Assembly: GCF_022376445.1 (NCBI RefSeq)
Contig: NW_025954991.1
Location: 248,001-312,000, forward strand
DNA length: 64,000 nt
Direction: 5' to 3'
Source of the DNA: Fomitopsis serialis
Lineage: Eukaryota > Basidiomycota > Agaricomycetes > Polyporales > Fomitopsidaceae
Shown: in pieces, positions 63,850 through 64,000 of the stretch
Layout of the letters: each line of letters opens with the position of its first letter
Numbering within the stretch: the first letter of the stretch is position 1
Notes under the pieces: generated by a model
Told to the model about the DNA's origin: nothing
Databases searched by the model: none
Seen by the model: the letters and a program-made list of their open reading frames with translations, nothing else
Position numbers and translations under genes: made by a program

Positions 63850-64000
63850 ATGGAAGGCTACTGCACGAACACTTCATTCACCCTCCCTGAAACTATGGCC
63901 AATTGGCATATCAATCCTCATTACGATGCAATGAAGGCTGAATCGAATGCCTGGTTAAAGAGCTTCAAGCCCTTCAACGAGAGATCTCAGCTAGCATTCG
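63850..64000 (+). CDS. Classical basidiomycete sesquiterpene synthase, N-terminus (runs off right edge)
   Basis: ATG 63850 opens a frame to the window end (50 codons). The visible part has FTLPETMANW, then HINPHYDAMKAESNAWLKSF and ERSQLAF. This matches the start of the class I sesquiterpene synthases common in mushrooms (LPxxLxxWPWPRxINPHYxxVKxxSxxWxxSFxxF). By family these cyclise farnesyl diphosphate with Mg; the DDxxD-type and NSE motifs lie beyond the window. The PWPR segment between Trp and HINPHY is absent here. The gene diverges from TRI5-like C across 2.4 kb and belongs to a different subfamily from the three TRI5-like copies. The assignment rests on 50 residues but the signature is distinctive. 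Confidence 0.85.
   Translation, partial: MEGYCTNTSFTLPETMANWHINPHYDAMKAESNAWLKSFKPFNERSQLAF

Overview
The window reads as nuclear DNA of a mushroom-forming basidiomycete (Agaricomycetes; a polypore-like genome is my best guess). Genes are split by many introns of about 45-75 bp with GT-AG ends. Conserved proteins match the basidiomycete form of each family. The F-box families and the terpene synthases are typical of that group. No bacterial, organellar or viral block was recognised.

Layout. 1-3.7 kb: start of an amidohydrolase (cut by the left edge) and a His-rich F-box protein, both on the minus strand. 3.7-11.8 kb: no convincing gene. 11.8-17.6 kb: a small coiled-coil protein and two paralogous F-box proteins, all minus. 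18.4-24.9 kb: SNF1 (AMPK alpha) and a Pumilio-repeat RNA-binding protein, both plus. 30.3-33.3 kb: a glycogen-targeting PP1 regulatory subunit with a CBM21 domain, minus. 33.3-42.7 kb: gene-poor, with short repeats. 42.7-48.8 kb: a third paralogous F-box gene (plus), exocyst subunit EXO84 (minus) and, divergent from it, a PRXL2/AhpC-TSA-like thioredoxin-fold protein (plus). 49.2-64 kb: three trichodiene-synthase-type (TRI5-like) terpene cyclases (minus), a single-exon F-box protein and cofactor-independent phosphoglycerate mutase among them, and at the right edge the first 50 codons of a classical basidiomycete sesquiterpene synthase (plus).

The most interesting part is the right end. Four terpene synthases of two unrelated-looking subfamilies lie within 15 kb, so this may be the left flank of a terpenoid biosynthetic cluster. 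The housekeeping genes have individual roles: carbon-source signalling, glycogen-linked dephosphorylation, mRNA control, exocytosis and glycolysis.

Sequence quality. Several genes that should be intact are interrupted by frameshifts. Nearly all are explained by one missing base, often in a homopolymer: SNF1 2, Pumilio gene 9, phosphoglycerate mutase 2, TRI5-like C 1, CBM21 gene about 6, His-rich F-box gene at least 8. With those corrections, summed exon lengths become multiples of three. EXO84, PRXL2-like, TRI5-like A and B, and two F-box genes need none. I read this mainly as uncorrected assembly indels rather than gene death. Exon boundaries were derived by hand from splice sites and family conservation.
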